Shown piece after piece: positions 7,155 to 15,434 of a stretch of 64,000 nt of DNA. The notes below the pieces were generated by a model that searched no databases, was not told the DNA's origin, and saw only the letters and a program-made list of their open reading frames with translations. The translations under genes and the position numbers were made by a program. Position 1 is the stretch's first letter. Each line of letters begins with the position of its first letter. The DNA is from VRUE01 sp963697805 (GTDB lineage Bacteria; Actinomycetota; Thermoleophilia; Solirubrobacterales; 70-9): positions 186,001 to 250,000 of the forward strand of contig CAVOPB010000004.1 in NCBI GenBank assembly GCA_963697805.1, written 5' to 3'.

Positions 7155-8527
7155 GCGCGAGCGAACGAGAGCAGAGCAGCCGGCGGGTGTTGCTTTTCCA
7201 CGGGTACATGCTGCGCGGCACCGGCAGCAACATCTACACCGCGAACCTGGCCGCGGCGCTGGCCCGGCTCGGCCATGAGGTCCATCTCGTCTGCCAGGAG
7301 CGCCAGGTCGAGATCGAGGGGGTCGAGATCCACAACCCCGACATCCACGGGCTGCTTCCCGTCTATCTCAAAGACCCCTACGAGGGATTCGAGGTGAAGG
7401 CCTTCCCGGAGATGACCGAGGCCGAGCTCGACCGCTACATCGAGGCCAACGTCGACGCGGTTCGCGGGGTCGTCGCCGCTGCCGGAGGCGTCGATGCCGC
7501 CCTCGCCGGCCACCTGGTGATGGGCCCGTGCATCCTCGCCCGCGCCGCGATCGGTGCCTTCGCGGCGAAGATCCACGGCTCCGCACTCGAGTACACGGTC
7601 AAACCCAACCCCCGCTTCCTCCCCTACGCCGAGGAAGGTATGCGGGCCGCGACCTGTGTCCTCACCGGCTCCCACCACACCGCCGAGTCGCTCTGGGAGG
7701 CGCTGCCGATGGTCCCGGGCCTGAGGGCGAAGACGCGGCTCGGGCCGCCCGGCGTCGACACCGAGGAATTCCGCCCGAGGCCGGATGGGGGCGCGCGGAA
7801 GCCGCTTGTCGTCTTCGTTGGCAAGCTGATCGTCTCCAAGGGAATCGACCTCCTGCTCGCCGCCTGGCCGCTGGTCCTCGTCGAGCACCCCGAGGCGCGG
7901 CTCCGGGTCGTCGGTTTCGGCGCCTACGAGGGCGGGGTCGACCGGCTTCTCGCGGGCCTCGACAGCGGCGACCTCGACACGGTCCGCGAGGTAGCGCGGC
8001 TCGGCCGCGGCCTCGAGGGCGGGCCCCCGGAGCCACTGCCGATCCTCAGCGCCTTCCTCGAGGCGCCGCCGCCGGGCTACGCCGACGCGGCGAGGGGTAT
8101 GGCTGCCTCGGTCGAGCTGGTCGGGCGCCTCGAGCACGACGAGGTCGCCGAGCTGCTACCGGACGCCGAGGCGCTGGTGATGCCGAGCACCTTCCCGGAG
8201 GCGTTCGGGATGGTCGCCGCCGAGGCCGCCGCCTGCGGTGCCCTGCCGGTCTCGGCCGGGCACTCGGGGATGCTCGAGGTCTCGACGAAACTCGCCGAGG
8301 CCCTGCCGGCGGAGGCGACCGGGCTGACCTCGTTCCCGGTCAGAGAGGGCGCGGTCGAGATGATCGCGGAGAGGCTGAACACCTGGCTTTCTCTGCCTGA
8401 GGAGAGGCGGGCGGAGGCCCGCGAGGCCCTCGTCTCGACCGCCCACCGGCTCTGGAGCTGGGAGGGGGTGGCCCGCGGAGTCATCGATGCTTCACGGGGG
8501 GAGCTTGACCGTCTGCCGGATGCATAG
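7151..8527 (+). CDS. GT4-family glycosyltransferase
   Basis: 458 aa with the GT-B two-Rossmann layout. The N-terminal domain has the glycine-rich acceptor-side loop (GYMLRGTGSNIYTANLAAAL) followed by LGHEVHLVCQ. The C-terminal domain starts at LVVFVGKLIVSKGIDLLLAAW and carries the retaining E-x7-E motif in PEAFGMVAAEAAACG (about residues 350-358). It therefore transfers a sugar from an activated nucleotide-sugar donor with retention. The acceptor is unknown; a cell-envelope glycolipid is the usual role in this group. The start is the ATG that overlaps the mini-ORF stop. Confidence 0.88.
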   Translation: MSASEREQSSRRVLLFHGYMLRGTGSNIYTANLAAALARLGHEVHLVCQERQVEIEGVEIHNPDIHGLLPVYLKDPYEGFEVKAFPEMTEAELDRYIEANVDAVRGVVAAAGGVDAALAGHLVMGPCILARAAIGAFAAKIHGSALEYTVKPNPRFLPYAEEGMRAATCVLTGSHHTAESLWEALPMVPGLRAKTRLGPPGVDTEEFRPRPDGGARKPLVVFVGKLIVSKGIDLLLAAWPLVLVEHPEARLRVVGFGAYEGGVDRLLAGLDSGDLDTVREVARLGRGLEGGPPEPLPILSAFLEAPPPGYADAARGMAASVELVGRLEHDEVAELLPDAEALVMPSTFPEAFGMVAAEAAACGALPVSAGHSGMLEVSTKLAEALPAEATGLTSFPVREGAVEMIAERLNTWLSLPEERRAEAREALVSTAHRLWSWEGVARGVIDASRGELDRLPDA

Positions 8528-8542
8528 AATCCCCCCTCGCCA

Positions 8543-8569
8543 ATGAGTCCGGAGCGAGCAAGCAGATGA
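8543..8569 (+). other. Putative coupling mini-ORF (MSPERASR)
   Basis: ATG AGT CCG GAG CGA GCA AGC AGA TGA: eight codons, with the stop overlapping the ctaC ATG as ATGA. The DNA GGAGCGAGCAAGC is shared with the elements at 11275 and 17250. It sits 16 bases after the glycosyltransferase stop, so it may also include the ribosome-loading site for ctaC. Confidence 0.45.
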
Positions 8570-9357
8570 TCGGCCGCCTTCCGATATTGAAAATGTTCGC
8601 CGTCACGATCGCCGCGACGGCGGCGATCTCGGCGGTGATGCTGCCGATCCACTGGAACGGCCAGGAGGCCTCGACGGCGGCGCCGGAAATCGATCATCTG
8701 CTCGACGTGATGATCGTCCTCTCGGCCTTCGTTTTCTCGCTGGTCATGGTGATGCTCTTCTACGCGCTGTTGAAATTCAAAGCCAAACCCGGAGATGAGT
8801 CCGACGGCGAGCCGATCCACGGCAACACCCGGCTCGAGGTCGCCTGGACACTGATCCCGACGATCATCGTCCTCTTCGGGGCCGGCTACAGCTGGAAGGT
8901 CCTCGACAACATCGAAAAGGAAGCCGACAACCCGCTCACGGTCCAGGTCTTCGGGCAGCAGTTCGCCTGGAGCTTCGGCTATCCCGGCAAGGACAACGCC
9001 TTCTCCGAGGGCGTGCTGCACGTCCCGGTCGATCGCCAGGTCCAGTTCAAAATGCACGCGCAGGACGTGATCCACTCGTTCTGGGTGCCGGAGTGGCGGA
9101 TCAAGAAAGACGCGGTTCCCGGAATTACGACGACGGCCATCGTGACCCCGGACAAGGTCGGCCACTACCAGCTGATCTGCACCGAGCTCTGTGGCTTCGG
9201 CCACGCCGCGATGCGGGCCGAAGTCGTCGTCGAGCCGGCGCCGGAGTTTCGAAAATGGGTCGACGGCCTGAAGGAAAGCGTGCCGAAACCGCTTGAGGAT
9301 TCGGTCATCCAGGACACCGAGACGAACCCGGTGCCGCTCGGGGCGGGAGGGGCATAA
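8566..9357 (+). CDS. ctaC: Cytochrome c oxidase subunit II (active type)
   Basis: 263 aa. Hydrophobic segments lie near residues 8-28, 46-68 and 88-106, followed by the periplasmic cupredoxin domain. All CuA ligands are present: His170 (VIHSFWVPEW), Cys205, Glu207, Cys209, His213 and Met216 in ICTELCGFGHAAM. It accepts electrons from cytochrome c and passes them to haem a of subunit I. There is no fused cytochrome c domain; a separate dihaem cytochrome c is encoded at 14.6 kb. First gene of the ctaC-ctaD-x-ctaE run. Confidence 0.95.
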   Translation: MIGRLPILKMFAVTIAATAAISAVMLPIHWNGQEASTAAPEIDHLLDVMIVLSAFVFSLVMVMLFYALLKFKAKPGDESDGEPIHGNTRLEVAWTLIPTIIVLFGAGYSWKVLDNIEKEADNPLTVQVFGQQFAWSFGYPGKDNAFSEGVLHVPVDRQVQFKMHAQDVIHSFWVPEWRIKKDAVPGITTTAIVTPDKVGHYQLICTELCGFGHAAMRAEVVVEPAPEFRKWVDGLKESVPKPLEDSVIQDTETNPVPLGAGGA

Positions 9358-9373
9358 TGGAGGCGAACGCCAG

Positions 9374-11278
9374 ATGGTGAATGCGATCAAGCAACCCGGG
9401 TGGATCAGGGGCGTGCTCGGAGCGATTCTGGGCGCCGCCTTCGGCTTCGGCCTCGTCGTCGCCCTCCGCGCGATCTCGGGCCTGCCGATCTTCCAGACCG
9501 AGCAGACCGGATACCCGCACGTCGTCGTCCCGCTGGTGAGCGGGCCACTCGGCTTCCTTGCCGGGTTCGGCTGCTTCGACTACTGGCTGCGCTGGGCCTT
9601 CGGCGCGCCGACGATCCCCGAGGATCACTCCCAGCACGGCGCCACGAGCTGGAAGGACTACTTCCACTTCAACACCGATCACAAGGTGATCGGCATCCAG
9701 TACATCGTCACCACCTTCTTCTTCTTCTTTGTCGGCGGCCTGATGGCGATGCTGATCCGGGCCGAGCTCGCGCAGCCGGGATCCCAGATCGTCGAGGCCT
9801 CGACGTACAACAGCCTGTTCTCGACCCACGCGGTCCTGATGATCTTCGTCTTCGTGATCCCGGTCTTCGCCGGGATCGCCAACTACGTCCTGCCGCTGAT
9901 GATCGGCGCGCCGGACATGGCGTTCCCGCGTCTCAACGCGCTCAGTTTCTGGATGCTGCCGCTGGCCGGTCTGCTCTTCATCGGCAGCTTCCTGGCGCCG
10001 GGCGGGGCCTTCGACGCCGGCTGGACCGGCTACGCCCCGCTGTCGACCGGGGCGCCCCTGGGCCAGTCGTTCTTCAACCTCGGGGTCCAGTTCGCCGGCG
10101 CCTCCTCGATCGCGACCGCGCTCAACTTCCTGGTCACGATAATCACCATGCGGGCGCCGGGGATGACCTTCTGGCGGATGCCGCTACTGGTCTGGGCGAA
10201 CCTCTCGACCTCGCTCCTGGTCGTCGCCGCGACCCCGTTCATCGCAGGCGCCCAGTTCATGGTCCTCTTCGACCGCGTCCTCGGCACCCAGTTCTTCGAG
10301 TTCGCCGGCGGCGGCGACGTCGTCAGCTACCAGCACATCTTCTGGTTCTACTCCCACCCGGCCGTCTACATCATGATGCTGCCCGGGTTCGGGATCATCT
10401 CCGAGGTCATATCGACCCATGCCCGAAAGCCGATCTTCGGCTACCGGCTGATGGCGCTGGCGCTGATCGGGATCGTCGTCCTCAGCTACTCGGTCTGGGC
10501 CCACCACATGTTCGTCGCCGGGATGTTCAGCTGGCTGCGGGTGCCGATGATGATCACGACGCTGTTGATCGCGGTCCCGACCGGGATCAAGATCTTCTCC
10601 TGGCTCGGGACCCTCTACTTCGGGAAGATCCACACCTACTCGACGGCGATGCTGTTCGCGCTCGCCTTCATCGTCACCTTCACGATCGGCGGGATCAGCG
10701 GCGTGATGCTGGGGATGGTGCCGATCGACATCCACGTCTCCGACACCTACTTCATCGTCGCCCACATCCACTTCGTCCTCTTCGGCGGCTCTGTCTTCAC
10801 GATCTTCGCCGGCATCTACCACTGGTTCCCGAAGATCACCGGGCGGATGTATGACGAGAAACTCGGCCGCGTCCACTTCTGGGGGACCCTGGTCGGGACC
10901 TGGGGCACCTTCATCCCGATGCACTGGATCGGGATGGACGGGATGCCGCGGAGGGTCTCCGACTACGCCGCCCAGTTCGGGGACTGGAACCTGCTGATCA
11001 GCGTGTTCGCGTTCATGCTCGGCGCGATCCAGCTGGTCTTCCTCTACAACATGGTCGTCAGCTGGCGCTACGGGCCGCGCGCGGTCGCCAACCCGTGGCG
11101 GGCGAACTCGATCGAGTGGCAGGTCTCCTCGCCGCCGCCGATCTTCAACTTCGACGAGATCCCCCGGGTCGTCGGCGGTCCCTACGAGTACGGGGTCCCC
11201 GGTGCCCGCCACGCGATCATGGGCGGCGAAGGGGCCGAGGTGGCGCAGCCGGAGCCTGCGAAAGCGGGGGCGACATGA
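9374..11278 (+). CDS. ctaD: Cytochrome c oxidase subunit I, A2-type, with N-terminal extension
   Basis: 634 aa from the ATG preceded by TGGAGG ten bases upstream. Ligands: haem a His152 (STHAVLMIF) and His466; haem a3 His464 (VAHIHF); CuB His328, His377 and His378; cross-linked Tyr332. Helix VI reads FYSHPAVY, the YSHP signature of A2-type oxidases that lack the Glu of HPEVY. About 95 residues precede the canonical start (HFNTDHKVIG) and contain two further hydrophobic segments. Terminal reductase of O2 to water with proton pumping in the cytoplasmic membrane. Its TGA overlaps the following mini-ORF as ATGA. Confidence 0.95.
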   Translation: MVNAIKQPGWIRGVLGAILGAAFGFGLVVALRAISGLPIFQTEQTGYPHVVVPLVSGPLGFLAGFGCFDYWLRWAFGAPTIPEDHSQHGATSWKDYFHFNTDHKVIGIQYIVTTFFFFFVGGLMAMLIRAELAQPGSQIVEASTYNSLFSTHAVLMIFVFVIPVFAGIANYVLPLMIGAPDMAFPRLNALSFWMLPLAGLLFIGSFLAPGGAFDAGWTGYAPLSTGAPLGQSFFNLGVQFAGASSIATALNFLVTIITMRAPGMTFWRMPLLVWANLSTSLLVVAATPFIAGAQFMVLFDRVLGTQFFEFAGGGDVVSYQHIFWFYSHPAVYIMMLPGFGIISEVISTHARKPIFGYRLMALALIGIVVLSYSVWAHHMFVAGMFSWLRVPMMITTLLIAVPTGIKIFSWLGTLYFGKIHTYSTAMLFALAFIVTFTIGGISGVMLGMVPIDIHVSDTYFIVAHIHFVLFGGSVFTIFAGIYHWFPKITGRMYDEKLGRVHFWGTLVGTWGTFIPMHWIGMDGMPRRVSDYAAQFGDWNLLISVFAFMLGAIQLVFLYNMVVSWRYGPRAVANPWRANSIEWQVSSPPPIFNFDEIPRVVGGPYEYGVPGARHAIMGGEGAEVAQPEPAKAGAT

Positions 11279-11346
11279 GCGCGGAGCGAGCAAGCGTCGC
11301 CGTCTGTTTCTTCGCGCAGCGAGCGAAGCGCGAGGTATTGACGTGA
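11275..11346 (+). other. 72-base coupling element with 23-codon mini-ORF
   Basis: The ATG overlaps the ctaD stop (ATGA) and the TGA overlaps the next gene's GTG (GTGA), so the element is exactly a bridge of start-to-stop. The peptide would be MSAERASVAVCFFAQRAKR plus four residues. The first 26 bases (11275-11300) are identical to the first 26 bases of ctaB (17250-17225 on the minus strand). A possible stem CTTCGC/GCGAAG with a 7-base loop lies in the second half. Confidence 0.55.
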
Positions 11347-12221
11347 GCGAAGGGGCTTCCGAGGCGCGCCCGCTGCTGATCTTCCTCAACGAGGTCGCCG
11401 GCGGGCGCAAGCTGATCAACGCTGTCCAGGAGCGTGCCGAGAAGGTCTCCTCGGTGGCCGTGGCGGCGCCGCAGAACCAGCCCGCCGCCGGCCAGCTGAT
11501 CGACGCCGGCGAGCTGCGTGACGCCGCCCGCGCCCGGGTCGAGGTGACGATGTCGGTTCTCTCCGAGTACGGGGTCGAGTCGGTCGGCGAGGTGATGGAC
11601 CCGCATCCGGCGCTGGCGCTCGACGACGCGGTCCGCGCCCATGACCCGGGCGAGGTGCTCCTCTCCTGCCTCGACGAGACCCGCTTCGGGTTCACCCGCA
11701 AGGACCTCGTCGAGTGGGCGCGCAAGCAGTTCGAACCGGATGTCAAGGTCACCCACATCCCGGTCCGGATCCAGGACGACTCGATCCGCCTCGACGTGAT
11801 CCACACCCTCGTCGTCGCCACCCAGACCGTCGCCGCCCCCGACCTGGTCTCGCGGCTGAAGCAGCGGGCGGCAGGGCGGCCGCACCGCTACACGATCGTC
11901 TGCCCGCGGACCGAGGGCGTCCCCGAGCCCGTCGTCGCCCGCGATCTCGCCTCGACACTCGCCGAGCTCTACCGCGCTGACATCGACGCCACCGGCCAGC
12001 CGATGAGCCCGGACCCGTTCCTGGCCGTCAAGAACGCGATCGAGCACTACCGGGTCGACGAGGTGCTGATCTCGACCTTCAGCGGCGAGCAGTCGCGCTG
12101 GCTCGAGGAGGACTTGATCGGCCGCGTGCGCGAGATCACCGAGAAGCCGGTCGAGCACCTCGAGGTCGGCCGTGCCGCCGAGGCGGTCGCCGCCGCGGTG
12201 GCCGAAGGGGAGGACTCCTGA
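11343..12221 (+). CDS. Two-domain universal-stress-protein-like protein in the cta operon
   Basis: 292 aa from GTG overlapping the mini-ORF stop. Two similar alpha/beta halves are visible. The first runs from PLLIFLNEVAGGRKLINAV to DPGEVLLSCLDETRFGF; the second runs from VIHTLVVATQTVAAPDLVSRL to YRVDEVLISTFSGEQSRWLEEDL. Each ends in the V-D-E-(I/V)-(L/I)-(L/I)-S strand typical of USP-like HUP-fold domains. A clear G-x2-G-x9-G-S/T ATP motif is not seen, so nucleotide binding is uncertain. It lies between ctaD and ctaE and overlaps ctaE by one base, suggesting a role linked to the oxidase. Related genes are at 12909 and 52112. Confidence 0.6.
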   Translation: MSEGASEARPLLIFLNEVAGGRKLINAVQERAEKVSSVAVAAPQNQPAAGQLIDAGELRDAARARVEVTMSVLSEYGVESVGEVMDPHPALALDDAVRAHDPGEVLLSCLDETRFGFTRKDLVEWARKQFEPDVKVTHIPVRIQDDSIRLDVIHTLVVATQTVAAPDLVSRLKQRAAGRPHRYTIVCPRTEGVPEPVVARDLASTLAELYRADIDATGQPMSPDPFLAVKNAIEHYRVDEVLISTFSGEQSRWLEEDLIGRVREITEKPVEHLEVGRAAEAVAAAVAEGEDS

Positions 12222-12847
12222 TGGAGAGCGCATCTGTCGCCCTCGGCCACGGCCACGCGGAGGAGCACCACGGGCCACCCGAGGCGAACCAGAGTTCGCG
12301 GATGGACCGCCAGACGCTGGGGATCTACCTCTTCATCGTCTCCGAGGTGATGCTGTTCGGGGCGTTCTTCGCCGCGTACTTCTTCCTCCGCGTCGTCGTC
12401 AACCCACCGACCTGGCCGCCGGAGCCGTTCGAGCTCCCGGTCGCCGTCGCCTTCGTCAACACCTGCATCCTCGTTTCCTCGAGCTTCACGATCCACTATG
12501 CGCTGGAGTCGATCCGGCGCGGCAACCGAACCGGGCTCAAACTCGGTCTCGTCCTGACCTGGATGCTGGGGGCGACCTTCCTCTTCATCCAGATCAACGA
12601 GTACGCGCACATCGGGTTCAGCGCCCGCGATCTGGGCTTCGGCTCGATCTTCTACTGCCTGACCGGCCTCCACGGCGCCCACGTCTTCATCGGCCTGTGT
12701 TTGCTCAGCTTCGCCACGATCCGCGCCTTCCGCGGCCATTTCGGCCCTGAGGAGAAAGATCACCTCGGTGTCGAGGTGCCGGGTATCTACTGGCACTTCG
12801 TCGACGTGATGTGGATCATCGTCTTCACCGCGGTCTACGTCCTCTAG
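12221..12847 (+). CDS. ctaE: Cytochrome c oxidase subunit III
   Basis: 208 aa, short COX3 type with five predicted membrane helices. Recognisable are the first helix GIYLFIVSEVMLFGAFFAAYFFLR, the loop before NTCILVSSSFTIHYA, GLHGAHVFIGLCLL, and the last helix YWHFVDVMWIIVFTAVYVL. The ATG overlaps the preceding TGA by one base. Subunit III stabilises proton uptake in subunit I. The 61 bases after the stop precede another universal-stress-like gene. Confidence 0.92.
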   Translation: MESASVALGHGHAEEHHGPPEANQSSRMDRQTLGIYLFIVSEVMLFGAFFAAYFFLRVVVNPPTWPPEPFELPVAVAFVNTCILVSSSFTIHYALESIRRGNRTGLKLGLVLTWMLGATFLFIQINEYAHIGFSARDLGFGSIFYCLTGLHGAHVFIGLCLLSFATIRAFRGHFGPEEKDHLGVEVPGIYWHFVDVMWIIVFTAVYVL

Positions 12848-12908
12848 TCCGCTTCGATCTCTCCGTAAGGATTGAACCCGTTCGCGAGGGGGGTAGTACA
12901 ACATAGGT

Positions 12909-13559
12909 ATGCACAACCCTCTGAGATCCGAGGCCGACGCGTTTCGCTGGGTCGTCGTGATCGGTGGTGGGGCGCTGGCAGTGATTGTGCTGACGGTATT
13001 GACCAGGCCGGCCTTCGGGGTTGCCCTGGCCGTGGCGCTGATCGGGTTCGGAGCAGCAGTCGCCTACCGCAACGCGCGCGGCTCGATGCGGCGCAGCGTC
13101 GAGGTGACCCGCGGCCGCGACGGCAGGCACCGGATCCTCGTCGTCGCCAACGAGACGGTCGGGGGAGAGGCGCTGCTGGAAGAGATCAGCAACCGCTGCC
13201 GCGGGCGCGACGGCAGGATCCTGGTGGTGACCCCCGCGCTTCCAGGCTCACGCGCTCAGCACTGGGCCTCGGACACCGACGGGGCGACCGAGCTGGCGCG
13301 GCAGCGGATGGAGCTGTCGCTGATCGAGCTCGACCGGCTTGGCCTGAAGGCGAAGGGCGAGATCGGAGACTCCGACCCCAACGTCGCGATCGAGGACGCG
13401 CTGCGGGCATTCCCGGCCGACGAGATCGTGATCTCGACCCACCCGGAGGAGCGCTCGCACTGGCTCGAGCGCGGAGTCGTCGAGCGGGCGCGGGAGGAAA
13501 TCGACCTCCCGGTCACCCACGTCGTCGTCGACCTGGTCGCCGAACCGAGCGTCCACTAG
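12909..13559 (+). CDS. Membrane-anchored universal-stress-protein-like protein
   Basis: 216 aa. Residues about 12-55 form two membrane helices (WVVVIGGGALAVIVLTVLTRP and FGVALAVALIGFGAAVAYRN). A cytoplasmic alpha/beta domain follows: HRILVVANETVGGEALLEEI, GRILVVTPALPGSRAQHW, MELSLIELDRLGL and PADEIVISTHPEERSHWLERGVV. The last part matches the second half of the 11343 product (DEVLISTFSGEQSRWLEEDL) in position and sequence, so the two are related. The location after ctaE suggests a respiration-linked sensor or stress role, which is inference. Confidence 0.6.
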   Translation: MHNPLRSEADAFRWVVVIGGGALAVIVLTVLTRPAFGVALAVALIGFGAAVAYRNARGSMRRSVEVTRGRDGRHRILVVANETVGGEALLEEISNRCRGRDGRILVVTPALPGSRAQHWASDTDGATELARQRMELSLIELDRLGLKAKGEIGDSDPNVAIEDALRAFPADEIVISTHPEERSHWLERGVVERAREEIDLPVTHVVVDLVAEPSVH

Positions 13560-13585
13560 CCCCTGTGTGCGGCGGCATGGTCGGG

Positions 13586-14560
13586 TCAGCCGATGCCGGT
13601 CGCGATGGGCGTCTCCGGCCTCTCAACCGCCCTCGAGGGACCGTCTGCCTCGGTCGCTGCGCGCGGCTCGAGGCGGCCCGCCGTCGCCACCGCCCAGAGC
13701 ATCGTCAGCCAGGTGACGGTCGCGACCGCGACGTGCAGCCAGACCAGCTCCGACGGCAGTTCCAGAGCCCACTGGACTCCACCGATCGCCCCCTGAAGGG
13801 CAAGCAGGCCGATGACCACGCCGAGGGGCCCTGAGGCGCGGCTGTCGCCTCCCTGCCGGCGGAGGAGGAACCAGACGCCAATCGCCGCGAGACCGAAGAC
13901 CGTCGCGATCGCCGAGTGGCGCTGCACGACCCATTCCAGGGTCCCGGTCCCCTCGAAATCGAAACGGTGGACGAGCTGGCCTTCGTGGGCGCCGGCGTGG
14001 GGCCCGGAGCCGGTCGAGATCGTCCCGGCGAGGATCGTCAGCTGTCCGAGCGGGATCAGGCACCGCAGCGCCCAGACCCCGAGGCGGTCGCCCGACGCCC
14101 TCCGCTCGCCGGGCTCGTAGCGAGAGCACCAGGCCAGGGCGAAGGCCGCGTCGAGGAGCAGCATCGAGAGGATGAAGTGACACATGACCAACCCCGGCGC
14201 GAGGTCGTACTTGACAACGAGGGCGCCGAGGATCGCCTGGCCGATCACGCCGAGCGGAAGCATCGCCCCGAACAGCGCCAGGTGCCAGCGGAACGGGCGC
14301 CGGAACCAGGCGAGGACGCTGGCGGCGATCACCGCGAGGCCGACGAACCCGGTCAGGAGGCGGTTGGCGTACTCGATCACCGCGTGGGTGTCGAGCGGGG
14401 GCACGGTGCCGCCGTAGCATTTCGGCCAGTCCGGGCAGCCGAGGCCGGAGCCGGTCAGCCGCACGGCGGCGCCGGTCAGCACGATCAGGGCCAGCGCCGC
14501 GAGCGCCACCGCTGTCACCCGGGCGTAGGGCTGCGGCGAGATGTTCAGACGCTCGCGCAT
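13586..14560 (-). CDS. ctaA: Haem A synthase
   Basis: 324 aa with eight likely membrane helices. The extracytoplasmic Cys pair CPDWPKC near residue 40 and the conserved Glu-Asn region AVIEYANRLLTGFVG identify COX15/CtaA, which oxidises the C8 methyl of haem O to haem A. The expected histidines in helix pairs are seen in VMCHFILSM, LVHRFDF and VVQRHSAIA. It lies 50 bases downstream of the dihaem cytochrome c gene on the same strand and works with ctaB encoded nearby. Confidence 0.92.
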   Translation of the reverse strand: MRERLNISPQPYARVTAVALAALALIVLTGAAVRLTGSGLGCPDWPKCYGGTVPPLDTHAVIEYANRLLTGFVGLAVIAASVLAWFRRPFRWHLALFGAMLPLGVIGQAILGALVVKYDLAPGLVMCHFILSMLLLDAAFALAWCSRYEPGERRASGDRLGVWALRCLIPLGQLTILAGTISTGSGPHAGAHEGQLVHRFDFEGTGTLEWVVQRHSAIATVFGLAAIGVWFLLRRQGGDSRASGPLGVVIGLLALQGAIGGVQWALELPSELVWLHVAVATVTWLTMLWAVATAGRLEPRAATEADGPSRAVERPETPIATGIG

Positions 14561-14610
14561 CGACCAGCAATCATGCCCAACCTTCGCCCGCGGGGGGAGC
14601 CGCGACCGCG

Positions 14611-15306
14611 CTACTTCGATCCGCCGCCTTCTTTCGAGGTCGAGGTAACGAGGTATTCGACCAGCTGTTCAATTTCTTTGGGGTTGATCGTGGTCCCGAA
14701 TTCGGCCGGCATCACGTTGGCCGGGAAGCCCTTGACGATCACCGCATTCGGGTCGACGATCGATTTTTCGATCTCGGCCGGAGTCTGACCGGGCAGGAAT
14801 TCGTCGAGGTTGGGCCCGACCGTCCCACCCGCTTCGGCGGCGGCCAGGGTGTGGCAGCCGCCGCAGCCGTTGGCGGCGAAGACCTGCGCTCCCGGGCCTC
14901 CCGGGGCCTGCGGCGGCGCCGCGCCGGGAACCCCGGCCCAGCGGCCGACGTAGGCGGCGACGTCGTCGAGGTCCTGCCCGCTGACGACGTCGGCGGGCAT
15001 CGAGATCGCCGGGTTGTCGTTGCTCGGGCGCGGGTACTCGACCTGGCTTTTGACGATCCCCTCGATCGTCGAGTCGGGCTCACCGGCGGAACGGGCGGCG
15101 GCGAACGCGTGGTCGAGGTTGGGGCCGATCTGAGCCGACGTCCCGGCCTCGGCGAGGGCGTGGCAGGTGCCGCACCTCTGGATGAAGAGGGCGCGACCCC
15201 TCGTCTCGTCGCCGCTCGTGGTGCCGCAGCCCGAGGCCGCGATGAGGAGCGCCCCGAGGGCGAGCAGGGCGGCGATTGCGCGGATTGGGTTCGGTGACAT
15301 GGCCAT
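14611..15306 (-). CDS. Dihaem c-type cytochrome lipoprotein
   Basis: 231 aa. The N-terminus is a lipoprotein signal (LLALGALLIAASGC, Cys27). Two class I cytochrome c domains follow: CGTCH at 45-49 with a likely axial Met103 (ISMPADV), and CGGCH at 148-152 with Met203 (NVMPAEF). The linker is rich in G/A/P. This is a plausible membrane-bound electron carrier to the CuA site of ctaC. Genes ctaA and ctaB next to it provide haem A. Confidence 0.85.
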   Translation of the reverse strand: MAMSPNPIRAIAALLALGALLIAASGCGTTSGDETRGRALFIQRCGTCHALAEAGTSAQIGPNLDHAFAAARSAGEPDSTIEGIVKSQVEYPRPSNDNPAISMPADVVSGQDLDDVAAYVGRWAGVPGAAPPQAPGGPGAQVFAANGCGGCHTLAAAEAGGTVGPNLDEFLPGQTPAEIEKSIVDPNAVIVKGFPANVMPAEFGTTINPKEIEQLVEYLVTSTSKEGGGSK

Positions 15307-15434
15307 TTCGTGCGGCGCGAGGCGCGCCGGAGTCTATATGCCGGGTCCCCCTAGAAAGCGGTTCGTCAGCCAGGCCGGTCGGGTACGCTTGAGACGATCA
15401 ACACGATCTCGCGATCCCGACGGATGGAGGCCAG

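Noticed and set aside
10184..11821. A 545-codon open frame antisense to ctaD and the stress-like gene
   Set aside because: Complement of genes with clear homology; no motif, biased composition.
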